A DNA stretch of 64,000 nt from JALORV01 sp963766365. Lineage in GTDB: Bacteria > Pseudomonadota > Gammaproteobacteria > Burkholderiales > Burkholderiaceae_F. Of the stretch, positions 9,258 through 17,712 are shown in pieces. The stretch's first letter is position 1; every line of letters starts with the position of its first letter. Under the pieces are notes generated by a model, which saw only the letters and a list, made by a program, of their open reading frames with translations, made no database searches and was not told the DNA's origin. Made by a program: the position numbers and the translations under genes. The stretch spans positions 1 through 64,000 of the forward strand of contig CAVXZK010000013.1 of assembly GCA_963766365.1 (NCBI GenBank). Reading direction: 5' to 3'.

Positions 9258-9716
9258 GTGTTCGACGTCCTCGTCTATCTGTACGAAAACTACGGCGCCC
9301 CGCATGCGTGCCCGGATGCCGACTCGCTGTCCCGCAAACTCACCGCAGCCGGCTTCGACGACGAGGAAATCAACGAGGCCCTGGCGTGGCTGCAGGGCCT
9401 GGAACACGTAACCGAGCAATCAGTCGCTGTGGGTCCGGAAAGCGACGGATCCTTCCGCGTTTACGCAGCGATCGAAACCGAACGGCTCGGCAGCGAATCG
9501 GTCGGCTTTCTAAGCTTCCTCGAGAACGCAGGGCAACTCACGCCGACCCAGCGCGAGATCGCCATCGAACGCGCGCTGGCGATCGAGGACACACCGATCC
9601 CGCTCGAGATGCTCAAGGTGATCGTACTAATGGTCCTCTGGAGCCAGCAGGTCGATATCGACGTGCTGCTGCTCGAGGAACTGCTGCACGACGGTTCCGA
9701 GCGCGATCTTCACTAG
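9258..9716 (+). CDS. smg: Smg family protein (DUF494)
   Basis: Encodes 152 residues from a GTG start. The sequence matches the Smg/DUF494 family throughout: MFDVLVYLYENYGA at the start, an acidic helical middle with GFDDEEINEALAWLQGL, and the C-terminal PIPLEMLKVIVLMVLWSQQ. Smg proteins are small, acidic and cytoplasmic, and lie between dprA and topA in beta- and gammaproteobacteria; their biochemical function is unresolved. It starts 41 bp after dprA. A terminator-like hairpin at 9920-9946 may end this transcript before the topoisomerase gene. Confidence 0.9.
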   Translation: MFDVLVYLYENYGAPHACPDADSLSRKLTAAGFDDEEINEALAWLQGLEHVTEQSVAVGPESDGSFRVYAAIETERLGSESVGFLSFLENAGQLTPTQREIAIERALAIEDTPIPLEMLKVIVLMVLWSQQVDIDVLLLEELLHDGSERDLH

Positions 9717-9883
9717 CTTCGGCAGAGGCGCTTAGCCGCTCCGGAGGGAGCGCGGCATATCGGCGTTTCTGCCGCGAGCGCTCGTGCGACGACGTGCTGG
9801 GGTGATCCGCGGCGGCTCTCGTCGTGTGCATGAATCCTGATTTGTGCCGTCGCGACGGGCACTTGCACGCGAGTGGCGTTTCG

Positions 9884-9916
9884 TTGTTATCCTGAAAAAA
9901 GACATCTCTATATAAA
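9884..9916 (+). promoter_or_regulatory. candidate promoter for the topoisomerase gene
   Basis: TTGTTA (9884-9889) resembles a -35 element. A following AT-rich stretch, TATATAAA, could supply a -10 (TATATA at 9909 or TATAAA at 9911). Spacings of 19-21 bp are longer than ideal. It is the only AT-rich block in this 241-bp gap. Transcription from it would begin at or just after the terminator hairpin next door, so the two signals overlap. Confidence 0.35.
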
Positions 9917-9919
9917 GAG

Positions 9920-9946
9920 ACCGCCGAAATCCGGCGGTTTCTTTTT
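9920..9946 (+). terminator. rho-independent terminator 12 bp before the topoisomerase start
   Basis: ACCGCCG (9920-9926) pairs perfectly with CGGCGGT (9932-9938) around an AAATC loop, followed by TTCTTTTT. It has the form of an intrinsic terminator for the LysM-dprA-smg transcript. It sits only 11-12 bp before the downstream ATG, so it either isolates the topoisomerase gene or acts as an attenuator. Confidence 0.75.
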
Positions 9947-9957
9947 CTGACGACACC

Positions 9958-12648
9958 ATGTCCAAGGCACTGATCATTGCCGAGAAACCCTCTGTCGCCG
10001 CCGACATCGCGCGCGCGCTGGGTGGCTTCACGAAGCAGCAGGATTACTTCGAGAGCGACCGCTACGTGCTGTCCTCCGCCGTCGGCCATCTGCTGGAACT
10101 CAAGGCGCCCGAGTCCCACGACGTCAAGCGCGGCAAGTGGACCTTCACGCACCTGCCGGTGATCCCGCCCCACTTCGAACTGGCGCCGATTGCCAAGGCC
10201 GAGGCGCGGCTGAAGGTGCTGCTGAAGCTGCTCAAGCGCAAGGACGTCACCGAGCTCGTCAATGCCTGCGATGCCGGGCGCGAGGGGGAGCTCATCTTCC
10301 GTTACATCGTGCAGGCGGCGAAAGCGCGCCAGCCGCTGCGCCGGTTGTGGCTGCAGTCGATGACCCCGGCTTCGATCCGCGAGGCGTTCGAGACACTGCG
10401 CAGCGACGACGAGATGCTGCCTTTGGCAGACGCGGCGCGCAGCCGTTCCGAAGCCGACTGGCTGGTCGGCATCAACGGCACGCGCGCGATGACGGCCTTC
10501 AACAGCAAGGAAGGCGGCTTCTATCTGACGACAGTCGGTCGCGTGCAGACGCCGACGCTGGCCATCGTTGCCGAGCGCGAGGACAAGATCCGCCGGTTTG
10601 TGGCGCGTAACTACTGGGAAGTGCGCGCGAAGTTCGATGCGAAGGCCGGCCAGTACGACGGCCGCTGGATCGACGAAGCCTTCAGGAAGAATGAGGACCC
10701 CGACGCTCGCGCCGAGCGCCTGTGGGACGAAGCCCGTGCGGCGGCCATCGCCGCCGCCTGCGCCGGCAAGCCCGGCGACGTCACCGAGGAAGCCAAGCCG
10801 AGCACGCAGCTGTCGCCGTTGCTGTTCGACCTGACATCGCTGCAGCGGGAAGCGAACGGCAAGTTCGGCTTCTCCGCCAAGACCACGCTGTCGATTGCAC
10901 AGGCGCTGTATGAGCGGCACAAGGTATTGACCTATCCGCGTACCGACGCGCGCGCGCTGCCCGAGGACTACCTCGGTGTCGTCAAGAAGACGATGGAGGA
11001 ACTCGCCGGGCAGTCCAGCTACAAGACCTTCGCCAAGCAGGTGCAGAAGAACGGCTGGGTGCGTCCGAACAAGCGCATCTTCGACAACTCGAAGATCTCG
11101 GATCACTTCGCGATCATCCCGACGCCGCAGGCGCCGGGGCACCTGTCGGAGGTCGAGGCCAAACTCTACGACCTGGTCGTCAAGCGCTTCCTCGCCGTAT
11201 TCTTCCCGGCGGCCGAGTACATGGTGACGACACGCATCACTCGCGTCGAGGGCCACGCCTTCAAGACCGAAGGCAAGGTTCTGGTCGAACCCGGCTGGCT
11301 CGCGATCTACGGGCGCGAGGCGGTCGAGGAGCAGGGTTCGCTGGTGAAGGTCGAGCCCGACGAGCGCGTGCGCACGACCGAAATCGAGGCGGTGGCTCTG
11401 GCCACGCGGCCACCGCCACGCTACACCGAGGCGACGCTGCTGACCGCGATGGAAGGCGCCGGCAAGCTGATCGAGGACGACGAACTGCGCGCGGCGATGG
11501 CCGGCAAGGGTCTCGGCACGCCGGCCACGCGCGCGCAGATCATCGAGAACCTGATCGATCAGCGTTACATGGTGCGCGACGGCAAGGACCTCCGTCCGAC
11601 GCGCAAGGCCTTCGACCTGATGACGCTGCTCAAGGGTCTCGATGTGCCCGAGCTGACTGCGCCCGAACTGACCGGCGAATGGGAGTTCAAGCTGGCACAG
11701 ATGGAACGCGGCCGGCTCAAGCGCGATCTTTTCATGCGCGAGATCGCCGGCATGACGCAGAAGATCGTCGAGCGCGCGAAAACCTACGAGTCCGACACCG
11801 TGCCGATCGAAGACCCGGCACAGCTCACGACACCCTGCCCGAAGTGCGGCAAGACCGTCGTCGAGAACTATCGCCGCTTCGCCTGCTCCAGTTGCGACTT
11901 CTCGATTCCGAAGCACCCCGGCAGTCGCTCGCTGGAAGTCGAGGAAGTCGAGGAGCTGCTGGGCAAGGGCACGATCGGACCGATGTCGGGCTTCATCAGT
12001 AAGATGGGCCGGCCATTTTCGGCCGTGCTCAAGCTGACGCCCGAATTCAAGCTCGAGTTCGACTTCGGCCAGGGCAGTGACGACGGCGCCTCGGACGAGC
12101 CGGTCGACTTCTCCGGCCAGCAGCCGATCGGCCCATGCCCGAAGTGTGGCGGACGCGTGTTCGAGCAGCCGATGAACTACCTGTGCGAACGCGCTACCGG
12201 CCCGGCGAAAACCTGTGATTTCCGTTCGGGAAAGGTGATCCTGCAGCAGCCGATCGAGCGCGCGCAGATGGAGAAGTTGCTGAACGGCGGCCGTACCGAT
12301 GTACTGCGCGCCTTCGTCTCCAACCGCACGCGGCGCAAGTTCGCTGCTTTCCTGGTGCGCAAGCCGGACGGCACGGTGGGCTTCGAGTTCGAGCCGCGCA
12401 CCAAGGCGCCTGCAAAGACTGCGCGTGCAAAGCCTGCCGCGGAGGCGGCGGGCGCCGCGACACCGAAGGGGGCGACGGGTCGAACGGCGGCGGCGCCACC
12501 GGCGAACGGGGATGCCTTGGCCCCCGCGGCCAAGACATCGAAGACCCGTTCGGTCGCGAAAGCCCCGGCCAAGAGCACGGCCAAGCGCCCGGCCAAGGCA
12601 GCCACCAAGACCGCGGCGCGCAAGACTGCCAAGACCGCGCGCAAGTAA
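9958..12648 (+). CDS. topB: DNA topoisomerase III (type IA), with lysine/alanine-rich tail
   Basis: Encodes 896 residues. Type IA topoisomerases cut one strand through a tyrosine and relax or decatenate DNA. The Toprim domain is clear (ALIIAEKPSVAADIA at the start, acidic motif DAGREGELIFR near residue 105). The active-site tyrosine is in LTYPRTDAR (about residue 325). Two C-terminal C4-type zinc modules follow (CPKCGKTVVENY...CSSC, and CPKCGGRVFEQ... with a later Cys pair). The last 80-90 residues are low-complexity Lys/Ala/Pro, like histone H1, and probably bind DNA. It occupies the slot where topA normally follows smg, as in Burkholderiales. It could be annotated topA by position; the sequence is topoisomerase III-like. 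Confidence 0.88.
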   Translation: MSKALIIAEKPSVAADIARALGGFTKQQDYFESDRYVLSSAVGHLLELKAPESHDVKRGKWTFTHLPVIPPHFELAPIAKAEARLKVLLKLLKRKDVTELVNACDAGREGELIFRYIVQAAKARQPLRRLWLQSMTPASIREAFETLRSDDEMLPLADAARSRSEADWLVGINGTRAMTAFNSKEGGFYLTTVGRVQTPTLAIVAEREDKIRRFVARNYWEVRAKFDAKAGQYDGRWIDEAFRKNEDPDARAERLWDEARAAAIAAACAGKPGDVTEEAKPSTQLSPLLFDLTSLQREANGKFGFSAKTTLSIAQALYERHKVLTYPRTDARALPEDYLGVVKKTMEELAGQSSYKTFAKQVQKNGWVRPNKRIFDNSKISDHFAIIPTPQAPGHLSEVEAKLYDLVVKRFLAVFFPAAEYMVTTRITRVEGHAFKTEGKVLVEPGWLAIYGREAVEEQGSLVKVEPDERVRTTEIEAVALATRPPPRYTEATLLTAMEGAGKLIEDDELRAAMAGKGLGTPATRAQIIENLIDQRYMVRDGKDLRPTRKAFDLMTLLKGLDVPELTAPELTGEWEFKLAQMERGRLKRDLFMREIAGMTQKIVERAKTYESDTVPIEDPAQLTTPCPKCGKTVVENYRRFACSSCDFSIPKHPGSRSLEVEEVEELLGKGTIGPMSGFISKMGRPFSAVLKLTPEFKLEFDFGQGSDDGASDEPVDFSGQQPIGPCPKCGGRVFEQPMNYLCERATGPAKTCDFRSGKVILQQPIERAQMEKLLNGGRTDVLRAFVSNRTRRKFAAFLVRKPDGTVGFEFEPRTKAPAKTARAKPAAEAAGAATPKGATGRTAAAPPANGDALAPAAKTSKTRSVAKAPAKSTAKRPAKAATKTAARKTAKTARK

Positions 12649-12714
12649 CGCGGGCGCGCGCTTCATCCAGGCGCGTCATTCTCCGAGCTGCGCGCGCTCG
12701 GCTATGCTGGATCA

Positions 12715-12915
12715 ATGCAGCGCGCCCTGATCATCGCCGGCATCGCAGCGATCCTGCTCGGACTCCTGTGGCCGTGGCTGGCCCGGCTCGGACTCGGCCG
12801 ACTGCCGGGTGACTTCCACGTGCAGCGGGAGGGTTTCTCGTTCTACTTTCCGCTCACCACCTCGCTGGTCGTCTCGATCATCGTCACACTGACCATCTGG
12901 CTGCTGCGCCGCTGA
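12715..12915 (+). CDS. small membrane protein, DUF2905 family
   Basis: Encodes 66 residues with two transmembrane helices: residues 4-24 (ALIIAGIAAILLGLLWPWLA) and about 46-62. They are joined by the conserved LGRLPGDFHVQREGFSFYFP loop that defines DUF2905. It is an inner-membrane protein of unknown function. It lies 66 bp after the topoisomerase gene, and the next gene starts 4 bp after its stop, suggesting co-transcription with that lipoprotein. Confidence 0.85.
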   Translation: MQRALIIAGIAAILLGLLWPWLARLGLGRLPGDFHVQREGFSFYFPLTTSLVVSIIVTLTIWLLRR

Positions 12916-12919
12916 ACTG

Positions 12920-14407
12920 ATGAACGCCTCATCTCGATCCCGCTGGCTCGCGCTGCTGCGCGCCGCCGCCCCGCTCGCGGCGATGTTCCTTCTGACCGGC
13001 GCGGCGCTGATTTCCTGCGAAGGCACAAGCGACGAGGATGACAGCGATTCTCCCGATGGGACGCGGCCCAACAGCGCGGCGATGGGCAGGTGGACGCCCA
13101 ACACCACGTATGACACCTGCACGAAGGACTTTCACGACACGTATTTCGTCGTCGGTCCCGACGGCAAGAAGTACCCGACCTGGCATCCGCCGACCGCGAC
13201 CGACCCGGCCAACAGCCGCGTCTGCTCGTTTGGCCACGAGCACGGCCGCGACCCGCGCAGCTCCGCGCTGTGGGACTCGATCCGCAATCATTACGCCTTT
13301 GACGCCAACAGCAACGGCACGATCGATACCGCCGAACGCGACGTCAGCGGTGTGCCGTTCGGCTATGCCGCCGAGCAGCTGCGCGCCTACAACGCCGCGA
13401 ACGGCCTGCCGAACGCCAACCGCGACGAGGACCATGTCGGCTACAAGATCGCATGGGAAAACGGCATTGCCCGCACCCGAACGCTCAACGGGCAGCTGCA
13501 GACCTTTGACCTCGCCTGTGATGCCCTCTCGATGCTGCACCAGGAGACCCATTCCGCCGACGCCTACGCCAGCAATCTGCACGAGATGCTGTACGCGCTC
13601 GACTGCAACCGGGGCGCAGACGTCACAAGCTTCGGCGGCAAGGTCATCGTCGCCGCGATGACGACCTTCGGCAACCCCGGTGAGTTCACGGTGGAGCAGA
13701 CCGACAACACCTTCGTGACGCTGCGCTTCGGCACCCCGGACCCCGTCAATTCGCCGCAGGGCGGAACGGAGCGAGGACGCGTGATTCCGCGGGCGGAGAG
13801 TGTCTACGACGCCATCCTTGTTCCCGTGCGCGAAACCTCGGACTTCATCGGCGGACTCACCGAGACCTGGTATTCCGCACTCACACTGCGACGCACCGAC
13901 GGCGCCGAGCTCGTGTACCTCGACCCGTCTTATGCGGTCACGTCGCCCTCGCGCTACTTCGACGTCACGCGCCTCAATGCCATCGCGCGCAGCATCGACC
14001 TCTGTTACATCGGCATCAGCGCCGCCGGCCTGCTCATCGACGATCCCCTGCGCTCCTCCGAGATCGTGCGGCAGGCGCGGGGCCCCGAATGCGCAGCGAT
14101 CGCGCCCAACGGGCCGGCGACACTGCGCATCAACCGCATCGCTTACGACGATCCCCGCAGCGTCTTCAACGGCTGCCGCCGTGTCGTGACGCTGGGCGCG
14201 ACGCGCATCACCAACGGCGGCGGTTCGACGACGACCTGGTACAGCGACCCGTACGGTCGCGCCACCCGGACCGGCAGCTTCACCGGCGCCGTGAAACAGT
14301 TCGTCTCGGTGATCAACAACAGCACGGCGGGAAACATTGATCGCGTCGCCTTCGGCGCCGACCTCGATCCCTGCCTGCCCGGCAGCAATATTCACGCGCC
14401 GAACTAG
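12920..14407 (+). CDS. putative secreted lipoprotein with an EF-hand-like calcium loop
   Basis: Encodes 495 residues; I do not recognise a named family. The N-terminus is basic and then hydrophobic, ending in a lipobox-like LISC (Cys about residue 33) followed by an acidic, serine-rich linker. That suggests an exported, lipid-anchored protein. A canonical EF-hand loop, DANSNGTIDTAE, occurs near residue 130, with D, N, N and the terminal E at the coordinating positions. Several paired cysteines are present (for example CTKDF, RVCSFGHEHGRD, DLACDA, YALDCNRG), and a WHPPTATDPANSRVC stretch may bind metal. The gene follows DUF2905 by 4 bp. Function unknown; a calcium-stabilised surface protein is inferred. 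Confidence 0.65.
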   Translation: MNASSRSRWLALLRAAAPLAAMFLLTGAALISCEGTSDEDDSDSPDGTRPNSAAMGRWTPNTTYDTCTKDFHDTYFVVGPDGKKYPTWHPPTATDPANSRVCSFGHEHGRDPRSSALWDSIRNHYAFDANSNGTIDTAERDVSGVPFGYAAEQLRAYNAANGLPNANRDEDHVGYKIAWENGIARTRTLNGQLQTFDLACDALSMLHQETHSADAYASNLHEMLYALDCNRGADVTSFGGKVIVAAMTTFGNPGEFTVEQTDNTFVTLRFGTPDPVNSPQGGTERGRVIPRAESVYDAILVPVRETSDFIGGLTETWYSALTLRRTDGAELVYLDPSYAVTSPSRYFDVTRLNAIARSIDLCYIGISAAGLLIDDPLRSSEIVRQARGPECAAIAPNGPATLRINRIAYDDPRSVFNGCRRVVTLGATRITNGGGSTTTWYSDPYGRATRTGSFTGAVKQFVSVINNSTAGNIDRVAFGADLDPCLPGSNIHAPN

Positions 14408-14479
14408 TTGGCGTCGCACGTGTACGTGAGCGGCGAAGCGCAGCCTACAATCGCCCGCTTTGCGCCCGGCCCGGCCGTC

Positions 14480-16564
14480 ATGCTGCTCTTCGCTTCAACG
14501 ATCCTGCTGTCGGCGTTCCTGCTGTTTCTGGTGCAACCGATCATCGCCAAGCAGATCCTGCCGTGGTTCGGCGGGACCTCGGCGGTGTGGATCACCTGCC
14601 TGGTGTTCTTCCAGGTCGTCCTGCTCGCCGGTTACACCTATGCGCACCTGAGTACCCGCCACCTGAGCCCACGCGCCCAGTCGCGGCTGCACATCGCGCT
14701 GTTGATCGCGAGCCTGCTCTTCCTGCCGATCGTGCCGAGCGCGGCGCTGAAGCCGACTGCTGAGGCCGACGCCGCGCTGCGCATCATCGTGCTGCTGGTC
14801 GCGACCATCGGCCTGCCCTACTTCCTGCTTTCGACGACCGGCCCCCTGCTGCAGAAGTGGGTCGCTCCGCAATTTCCGGAGAAGTCGGTCTATCGCCTCT
14901 TTGCGCTGTCCAACTTCGGCTCGCTGATCGGCCTGCTGGCTTTTCCGTTCGCGATCGAACCGTTCACGAGTTCGACGACTCAATCAATCGCATGGAGCAT
15001 CGCCTATGCGGCGTTCGTGCTGACCTGCGGCTTCTCGGCGTGGAAGGTCGGACGGCAGGATGCCGTCCCTCATGTCGTCGCGCTGGGCAATACAGAGTCC
15101 GTGCAAGAAGACGGCAGGGCCGACGCGTCGCCGCCGCGCCCGGCCGACTACCTGCTGTGGCTAGCCCTTTCCGCGCTCGCCTCGGTGATGCTGCTCGCCT
15201 CCACCAGCCACATCACGCAGAACATCGCGTCGGTGCCGTTCCTGTGGGTGTTGCCGCTCTCGCTCTACCTTCTGACCTTTGTCATCGCCTTCGAAGGTCG
15301 AGGTGGACGTGGCTGGTACGAGCAGAACTGGTGGCTGTTCCTCACGCTGATGCTGATCGTCGGCATGGCCGCCGGGCTGTCGGCCGCGCGGGGCGTGCTC
15401 GACATCGGCATCGCCGTGCCGCTCTACACACTCGGCATGTTCATGTCGGTCCTGTTCTGCAACGGCGAGCTGGCACAAAGGAAGCCCGCGCCGCGTTACC
15501 TGACGAACTTCTATCTGATGATCTCGCTGGGCGGAGCACTCGGGGGACTGTTCGTCGGCCTGGTGGCACCGCGCATATTCCCGTCCTACTACGAGTTGCC
15601 ACTTGCGCTCGTGCTGCTCGCCGCCCTCGCCGTGGTCCTCGCCTGGCGTAACCGCTGGCTGGTGGGTCCGGCCATCGTCGCGACTCTGGCAACCGGCTGG
15701 TACGGAGTCGAGTACGTGCAGTTCGTGCGCAACGATGTCGTGTTCATGGAGCGCAACTTCTACGGCACGCTACGCGTGCGCGAGCAGGGCAGCGGTGATC
15801 ACCAGGTACGTCGCCTGCTGCACGGTGTGATTCTGCACGGCGAGCAGTTCACGATCCATCCGGAGCGCCTCGAGCCGGGCACTTACTATGCCCGCACCTC
15901 CGGAGTGGGTCGGGCGATCAGCGCCAAGCAGGCGGACGGGCCGGTGCGCCTCGGCGTCGTCGGGCTGGGCGTGGGAACGCTGTCCGCCTACGGACGGGCC
16001 GGAGACTCAATCCGTTTCTACGAACTCGATCCGGACGTGCTGAAACTGGCCCGCAGCCGCTTCGACTACCTGAACGCTTCGCCCGCGAAGCTCGAGTTCG
16101 CGATCGGCGACGCGCGGCTGTCGCTGGAGCGCGAACTGGCGCAGGGCGCGCCGCAGAACTTCGACGTGCTGGCCATCGATGCGTTCTCGAGCGACTCGAT
16201 CCCCGTGCACCTGATCACGCGCGAGGCCATCCGGCTGTACATGCGGCACCTGGCGCCGGGCGGCGTACTGGCGATCCACATTTCGAATCGCTTCCTCGAC
16301 CTGAAACCGGTGCTCGCCAACATTGCCCGCGAGGAAGGTCTGCAGGTGCGGCTGATCTCCGATCACCCGCCCGAGCCCGCGTCCATGAGCGACTGGGTGC
16401 TGCTGGCCGCGACACCTGAGGCGCTGAACGGCGCCTCGCTGACCGTCGCCGAGGTGATCGAGCCGGTACCGGGGTTTTCGGTATGGTCCGACCACTTCAA
16501 CAACCTGCTCGACGTGCTGAAGACAAATCCGGTCGAGGAATTCAAGCGACTGCTTGATGGCTGA
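14480..16564 (+). CDS. multi-pass membrane protein fused to a spermidine-synthase-like domain
   Basis: About 694 residues from the ATG at 14480; the frame is open back to a TTG at 14408, and the true start is uncertain because no ribosome-binding site is evident. The first 420 or so residues form about ten transmembrane helices, starting STILLSAFLLFLVQPIIAKQ. The C-terminal 220 residues are a Rossmann methyltransferase/aminopropyltransferase-like domain: LGVVGLGVGTLSAYGR, IRFYELDPDVLKLA, IGDARLSLERELA and VLAIDAFSSDSIPVHL. The family is known as fused MFS/spermidine synthase. Polyamine synthesis is not demonstrated for this membrane class. It directly follows the lipoprotein gene, with no clear shared role. 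Confidence 0.8.
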   Translation: MLLFASTILLSAFLLFLVQPIIAKQILPWFGGTSAVWITCLVFFQVVLLAGYTYAHLSTRHLSPRAQSRLHIALLIASLLFLPIVPSAALKPTAEADAALRIIVLLVATIGLPYFLLSTTGPLLQKWVAPQFPEKSVYRLFALSNFGSLIGLLAFPFAIEPFTSSTTQSIAWSIAYAAFVLTCGFSAWKVGRQDAVPHVVALGNTESVQEDGRADASPPRPADYLLWLALSALASVMLLASTSHITQNIASVPFLWVLPLSLYLLTFVIAFEGRGGRGWYEQNWWLFLTLMLIVGMAAGLSAARGVLDIGIAVPLYTLGMFMSVLFCNGELAQRKPAPRYLTNFYLMISLGGALGGLFVGLVAPRIFPSYYELPLALVLLAALAVVLAWRNRWLVGPAIVATLATGWYGVEYVQFVRNDVVFMERNFYGTLRVREQGSGDHQVRRLLHGVILHGEQFTIHPERLEPGTYYARTSGVGRAISAKQADGPVRLGVVGLGVGTLSAYGRAGDSIRFYELDPDVLKLARSRFDYLNASPAKLEFAIGDARLSLERELAQGAPQNFDVLAIDAFSSDSIPVHLITREAIRLYMRHLAPGGVLAIHISNRFLDLKPVLANIAREEGLQVRLISDHPPEPASMSDWVLLAATPEALNGASLTVAEVIEPVPGFSVWSDHFNNLLDVLKTNPVEEFKRLLDG

Positions 16565-16672
16565 GCGTAGGGTCGCGGGCGAACCAGAGGCGCAATTTGC
16601 GATACTTGCGGCCCGCTCGCTTCCCGAGCGCGTTGTCCGACACTCCTCAAACACTCTTTCGCAGGAATACTG

Positions 16673-17155
16673 ATGCCGTCCACGCGCAAGCCGCGCATAG
16701 TCATTCGCAACTCCAAGGTTCACGGCCGCGGCGTATACGCCGCCCGCAAGATCAAAGCCGGCGAACGCATCATCGAATACCGCGGCGAGCGGATCACGTG
16801 GAAGGAGGCTGACCGTCGCCCGCCGTCGGATCCGGCGGATCCGAACCACACGTTCTTCTTCTCCCTGTCGGACGGCAAGACGGTGATTGACGCTTCGGTC
16901 CGCGGCAATGCGGCGCGCTGGATCAACCACTCCTGCGAGCCGAACTGCGAGAGCGAGGAAACCGACGACGGCCGCGTATTCATCGAAGCGGTGCGCGACA
17001 TCCGTGGGGGCGAGGAGCTTAACTACGACTACGGCCTGATCATCGACGAGCGCATCACGCCGACCCTGAAGAAGCAGCATGAATGTCGCTGCGGCTCGAA
17101 GAACTGCCGCGGCACGATGCTCGCGCTGAGAACCCGGAAGAAAAAGGAATCCTGA
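16673..17155 (+). CDS. SET-domain protein-lysine methyltransferase-like protein
   Basis: Encodes 160 residues, almost entirely a SET domain. Visible motifs are the SAM-binding GRGVYAARKIKAGERI, the knot motif RWINHSCEPNC, the catalytic tyrosine region EELNYDYG, and a zinc-type post-SET CxCxxxxC motif, CRCGSKNC. Such compact SET proteins methylate lysines; eukaryotic relatives act on histones. Bacterial versions are known from Burkholderiales and chlamydiae, with host or self DNA-binding proteins as proposed targets. The Lys-rich tail of the topoisomerase or other nucleoid proteins would be plausible targets, purely by inference. Its stop overlaps the next start (ATGA). Confidence 0.9.
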   Translation: MPSTRKPRIVIRNSKVHGRGVYAARKIKAGERIIEYRGERITWKEADRRPPSDPADPNHTFFFSLSDGKTVIDASVRGNAARWINHSCEPNCESEETDDGRVFIEAVRDIRGGEELNYDYGLIIDERITPTLKKQHECRCGSKNCRGTMLALRTRKKKES

Positions 17156-17658
17156 TGAGCCTCATGTACTCGATGTCGGTGCCGGTGTTCGTCAAGACGC
17201 TCGGCCAGCTCGCTCTGATCCTCGACAAGGCCGCGGCCCACGCTGAAGCGAAGAAGATCGACCCGGCCGTGCTGCTCGCCGCGCGCCTGTTCCCCGACAT
17301 GTTTGCGTTGACCAAGCAGGTCCAGGTCGCGTGCGACTTCGCCAAGGGCAGCGTCGCCCGGCTTGCCGGACAGGAGCCCCCAAAGTACGAGGACACCGAG
17401 ACGACGATCGACGCGCTGAAATCGCGCATCGCCCGCACCATCGCCTTCATCGAAGGCTTCACCGAGGCGCAGCTGACCGGCAGCGAAGCGCGTGAGGTAT
17501 CGCTGAAGATCCGCGACCAGACACTGACCTACAAGGGTCTGCCGTACCTGGCCCACATCGCACTGCCGAACTTCTTCTTCCACGCCACGACGGCCTACGA
17601 CATCCTGCGCCACAACGGCGTGGAGCTCGGTAAGCGCGACTTCATCGGAACGGTCTAG
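17155..17658 (+). CDS. DUF1993 domain protein
   Basis: Encodes 167 residues starting MSLMYSMSVPVFVKTLGQLALIL, the usual start of DUF1993 proteins. The conserved LFPDMFALTKQVQVACDFAKG segment and the C-terminal LPNFFFHATTAYDILRHNGVELGKRDFIG are also typical. It is a helical cytoplasmic protein of the DinB-like superfamily, with unknown biochemical role. The ATG overlaps the SET gene stop by ATGA and follows an AAAAAGGA ribosome-binding site, so the two are translationally coupled. Confidence 0.88.
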   Translation: MSLMYSMSVPVFVKTLGQLALILDKAAAHAEAKKIDPAVLLAARLFPDMFALTKQVQVACDFAKGSVARLAGQEPPKYEDTETTIDALKSRIARTIAFIEGFTEAQLTGSEAREVSLKIRDQTLTYKGLPYLAHIALPNFFFHATTAYDILRHNGVELGKRDFIGTV

Positions 17659-17712
17659 CCCCCGACAGGCTTTGCCCGCGAACCGGCTCGAACAGCGGTG
17701 GTCGAAGCGGCG

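Noticed and set aside
9613..12666. 1017-residue frame on the minus strand
   Set aside because: It is antisense to the topoisomerase gene, has Arg/His/Leu-rich composition and no domain; a shadow of GC-rich coding DNA.
12929..14419. 496-residue minus frame over the EF-hand lipoprotein
   Set aside because: Considered as the real gene, but the plus frame has a signal, lipobox, EF-hand and paired cysteines.
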